Shown here: piece after piece, positions 60,121 through 64,000 of the stretch | Layout: each line of letters opens with the position of its first letter | How positions within the stretch are numbered: position 1 is the stretch's first letter | Assembly (NCBI RefSeq): GCF_003573695.1 | Contig: NC_039362.1 | Location: forward strand, 8,904,088-8,968,087 | Source: Papaver somniferum | Lineage: Eukaryota; Streptophyta; Magnoliopsida; Ranunculales; Papaveraceae | DNA: 64,000 bases | Direction of reading: 5' to 3' | The notes under the pieces: generated by a model | What the model was told of the DNA's origin: nothing | Seen by the model: only the letters and a program-made list of their open reading frames with translations | The model's database searches: none | Made by a program: the position numbers and the translations under genes

Positions 60121-62439
60121 TGTTAGAGCATTGCACGGTCGAACTCGCATGCATTGCTATCTCAAGCATGTTTGTCAATGTTAGTGATCAAAACTAGAAT
60201 TCTTGCTTTCTAGTCTACTATAGCTAAGGTATCGGACTAGGATAGAAAATGTAGTTGAGCTCAACAACTCCATGGAAATCATCATACAAGACGAAGGACT
60301 ACTCAAGGAACTGGTGGATCTTCATCGACTAAAAGGTATGTGGAGACTTGAACTTATCTATCACTCAAAAGTCAATTTATCTCCTATATTGAGACAAAAG
60401 TCGTTTTGATATACATATTTGGTATTTCGAGCCGAGTTTATCTCGTCTATCTATTTCTCGAAATATGTGTTGGTAAAGCTTTCGCTTTAGCCAAGTTCAT
60501 CTTTGCCTGGTGACGAAAGTCATGACAAGTTTCAATCATCTTTGGAAAGTGCTTACTTTGACGAAAAATAGTTTGTGAATAACAACTATATAATAAAGTC
60601 CTCTAAGAATGTTCCAAATGATTGAAATGAGAGTTTAGACAATATAACCATTGGGGGGTATAAGCATTATTGTGGAAACACATATATGTATATGTCCTTA
60701 TTACTTGAACCGAAGTTTGCGAACTTTGTTGATCAAGTTGAATCGGAATAGTGCGTGAGCTAAGTCCGCGAACTAGCGAAGTTCTCAAACCCGAGAATTT
60801 CTGCTGGAGTTTGTGAACTCCATCCGGGAACTTAAGTCCGCGAACTTGAGTAGGTTATGTCTAAAAACGATATTTGTGAACTTATGTTTATAAACTAAGG
60901 AATGCAATTTCAAACCGTGTCTTTATAGTTCATGAACCGATTCATGTGAATCAAATCGTTTTTGCTTCAATTGTGTCCTGTGTAGTACATAAGATTTCCT
61001 TGCAATTGATCAGCTCTCTAACTAGTTCACTTGAGTCATTTTAACTAGTTATGATGAAGAAGAATATGGTTGATATGAAAGTAATCATATGATTAACCAT
61101 TTGGTTAACTATTGTTGAACCAACTAATGTACAAGTTTGGGTACGGTTACACAACCCTAGAAACGTGCATTTCATTTATGTATAACAAGATATGTTTTCG
61201 ATCTAACGGTTGATAAATATTAGCTTGAATCTAATCAGGTTTTCATCCAACGGTGAATATTGAATGCTTTGTTACCAAGGTAACTTATATTGCAAACCCC
61301 GATTTGAAATACTATATAAGGGAGAACTCTAGCAACTAGGAAACCTAATCCCCAGACATACTGTATGATACTAGTTGTGCTAAGCTAGAGTCCATTGTCT
61401 TTTAACCTTTGGATTCTTCTTCTAAACCAGGTTAACGACTTAAAGACTTCATTGGGATTGTGAAGCCAGACCGATACTACTTTCTTGTAGTTGTGTGCTA
61501 TGATATGGTTGTTTCTATCGTACGAGTACAATTGTAATAATTGGCTTGAGTTTTATATCTCCGATAGGCAAGATATAAAAGTAATCACAAACATCTTCGT
61601 CTCATCGTTTGTGATTCCACAATATCTTTTTTCGCTGCGTCGATTAATACTATTATGAGGTGATTGATAACACTAGATTGTTCTTCGGGAATATAAGTAT
61701 GATTTATCAATTGGTTCATGCTCACCTTGATTTCTATCAAAATACGGAACAAAACTCGTAGGTATATTCGTAGGAGACGGATTTATCTATTACCGTAGAC
61801 TTTTCTGTGTGATATAGATTTGTTTATTAAAGTCTTCGACTTTGGCTCGTAGGAACTCTTAGTTATGGGTGATATCAGCTAAGGGAATCAAGTACATAGT
61901 ATCCTGCTGGGATCAGAGACGTATGAGCATAACTGTACCTTGGATCAGTGTGATATTGATTGGGGTTCAACTACAGTCCAGACCGAAGTTAGTTTAGAGT
62001 AGGCTAGTGTCTGTAGCGGCTTAATACAGTGTGTGTTCAATCTGGACTAGGTCCCGGGGTTTTTCTGCATTTGCGGTTTCCTCGTTAACAAAATTCTGGT
62101 ATCTGTGTTATTTCTTCTCCGCATTATATTTTGTTATATAATTGAAATAATACAGGTTGTGCGTTGCTCAATTAATTATAATATACGACTTTTTGGTTGT
62201 TGATTTAAATTAATTGACACTTGGATATTGGTCTTTGGTACCATCCAAGTTATCTCTCTTGTATTTAAATTGAGACTCGCAGTTTGCTTGAGTAAGATTT
62301 AAATCGAGAGATTGAGATAAAAAAATCTTTGATATACTTTTTATCTAGATTGAGTTTGACTGTCTAGTTGATTCTCTAGAAAATATATTGGATTGCTAAG
62401 CGAAATATTGGGTTTGGTTGTTAGACCCCTGCTTTTTCA
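60121..62439 (+). repeat. 5' LTR of a plus-strand SIRE/Maximus-type copia element
   Basis: 2,319 bp, TGTTAGAGCATTGC...GCTTTTTCA, followed by a primer site. It is the same LTR family as the minus-strand array, in opposite orientation. TATATAAG at 61313-61320, conserved block at 62050-62094, and a TCCGCGAACT repeat cassette at 60710-60860. Confidence 0.9.
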
Positions 62440-62441
62440 AT

Positions 62442-62453
62442 TGGTATCAGAGC
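62442..62453 (+). other. Primer-binding site, initiator-Met type
   Basis: TGGTATCAGAGC two bases after the LTR. The ~50-nt leader that follows is shared with the non-autonomous array (48303-48354 on the minus strand). Confidence 0.9.
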
Positions 62454-62505
62454 TGGCAAACAGGTTCAAGACCTTATAAGTCTGTGTTTGTAGCGATCTG
62501 ACACT

Positions 62506-63077
62506 ATGGACATAGGTGTTATCTCTATTAACGTACCACCAGTCTTTGATGGCTCTAATTACTTATGGTGGAAAATTGCTATGCGATCTTTTCTTCAAGC
62601 ACGTGATTTTTAATCATGGGTATATGTTTTTAATGGCTATGATCCTCCCGTTGTGGCAGTTGGAAATGTAAACGTTCCCAAGAATATTGGTGAATACAGC
62701 CCTGCCGAGATACTTGCAGCAAAGAAAAATTCCGACGGTTTGAATGCGATTATACATGCCATTACCCCAAATCTTCAGCGCCATATGTCAAATTGCACTA
62801 AGTCGCAAGAAGCTTGGGATATCTTAGAAACCGTTTTCGAAGGCAATACTAGTGAAAAGGAAGCTAGGCTTCAAAACCTTAGTTCCGATTGGGAAAACCT
62901 TCGTATGGCAGATGAAGAAACATTTGATGAGTTTAATCACAAAGTGTCTGAAATTATTAATGCATGTTTTTCATTTGGTAAGACTATTCCTGAAAAGGAC
63001 ATTGTGATGAAAATTCTCAGATTGCTGCCATCTGATAGACACATTTTTGTGTCTAATTTGATCTCAATACTATATAT
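62506..63077 (+). pseudogene. Copia Gag (DUF4219/UBN2 type), broken
   Basis: ATG 62506 starts MDIGVISINVPPVFDGSNY with the W-W-K block of copia Gag. TAA at codon 36 (62611-62613) interrupts it, and the same frame continues with SWVYVFNGYDPP and a UBN2-type region (AWDILETVFEGNTSEKEARL, EETFDEFNHKVSEI, KILRLLPSD). At 63078 a new LTR cuts off the rest, so no zinc knuckle or pol is present in the window. The lineage is most like SIRE/Maximus. Confidence 0.85.
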
Positions 63078-64000
63078 TGTTGGCACTCGATTTTGTACTA
63101 ATTTTGTTATTTTATGTATTTGTAGGTATTTTTTGGAAATAAATATTTTAAGAAAATTCGGCTCGAAAAGTTGATTTTGGCACCCGGAGGGCACGTGTTA
63201 TTCGGACTCCCAAGTTTGGATAAGGGGTAACCTAATTACTAAGGGGCACCCCCAGGTCACCCCAAGGCATCTGCTATTCGCACCCCAGTCCAGGATAAGG
63301 GGCACCTTCTTCAACAATTCAAATTCTCAAAATTGGCGGGAAAAATGTTCACACACAGGAGAATTTTCGATCGAAGAAATGAAGTAGTGGTAGGTCGATT
63401 CAATGGCTGAATTTTGGTAAAAAGATGTGATTTAGCCTAAGGAAGATAGTTTGGGTGTCGAATTTGATCGTAATTGGCTGTAAATATCGATTTGATTCTC
63501 GAGCTCAAAACAGAGCTACACGGAGTGAACACGGCCTGTACACGGTGTTGTATGTGTTTTGGTTGTGCATGGAAGTGTTTTGGAGGAGTTGGATGACTTA
63601 TGAGGCATGTATAAGGCTTACTAGAGCGTGCAGGATCAAAGTTTACGTGTGACAAAGTTATAATTGGAAATTATCGTTAACTAAGGGAAGCGAGCAATGA
63701 CGGATTAAATGGAGAATATACGCAAGTAATGGTCGGATATTTTGGTCCTAAAACACTATAAATACAAGGCAAAAGAGTTTGGAAGGGTTGGCAAGTCATA
63801 GGGAGAGAGTTAGAGCCGATAGAATCGAAGGAAAGGGTCGACAGCAAGAAGAGTTCTGCTGCTGCTCAGCTAAGAACACGAAGAACAAAGACCAACCAGG
63901 AAAGTCGTAGAGGAGTGTCGCTGAACTGCGACAATTCCCTATTCCTTTCCCGTGATTTCACAACAGCGTCAACTGCACTTCTCATGTGCCGTTCTTTTCA
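63078..64000 (+). mobile_element. LTR of a further retrotransposon nested in copia gag, runs off the window
   Basis: Element-like sequence begins abruptly with TGTTGGCACTCG inside the UBN2 region. TATAAATA at 63757-63764 and a following leader suggest plus-strand transcription. Two related ~55-bp units with GGCAC...TATTCG...GGATAAGGGG occur at 63179-63307. Family unassigned, and whether this is a solo LTR or a full element cannot be seen. Confidence 0.6.

Overview
The window looks like repeat-rich nuclear DNA of a flowering plant, probably a eudicot. The evidence is AT-rich intergenic sequence, Ty3/gypsy elements of Athila type with a tRNA-Asp primer site, Ty1/copia elements of SIRE/Maximus type with an initiator-Met primer site, a short tRNA-derived SINE, an L1-type LINE tail, a Harbinger-like MITE and one plant-specific DUF2828 gene. 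The species cannot be named from this. I find no rRNA, no genuine tRNA, no CRISPR array and no clearly intact host gene.

Layout. 1-4860: mostly non-coding, with scattered GTGTAC/GTACAC-rich short repeats and weak traces of spliced exons on the minus strand. 4865-6617: a DUF2828-family gene on the minus strand, broken by a frameshift and a nonsense codon, with its metal-binding motif eroded. 7530-24698: a roughly 97-bp SINE split by a tandem LTR element. The tandem reads LTR, internal, LTR, internal, LTR; each LTR is 1,928 bp, one ACAGC target duplication flanks the whole, and it carries only a gag-like ORF and no polymerase. A 1,469-bp LTR piece between two 10-N gaps (11154-12642) looks like an assembly error. 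25443-33872: a 5'-truncated Athila-type element with a long open protease-RT-RNase H-integrase frame. It shares its PPT-side internal sequence and LTR ends with the tandem element, so it is a plausible mobilising partner. 34214-36641, 36976-39796 and 41511-43071: three solo LTRs, each with a perfect or one-mismatch 5-bp target duplication. 40724-41233: a MITE. 43590-44286: a decayed LINE 3' end.

44287-60120: a minus-strand array of rearranged, polymerase-less copia derivatives in which LTRs and internal regions alternate. It carries an altered gag-position ORF, a small coiled-coil ORF kept open in two copies, and a broken ORF resembling plant-transposon proteins. 60121-63077: the 5' LTR and start of gag of a plus-strand copia element from the same LTR family. 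It is interrupted at 63078 by another LTR that runs off the window.

No host pathway can be reconstructed. The main biology is retroelement nesting, parasitism of autonomous elements by non-autonomous ones, and LTR-LTR recombination (solo LTRs and tandem arrays).
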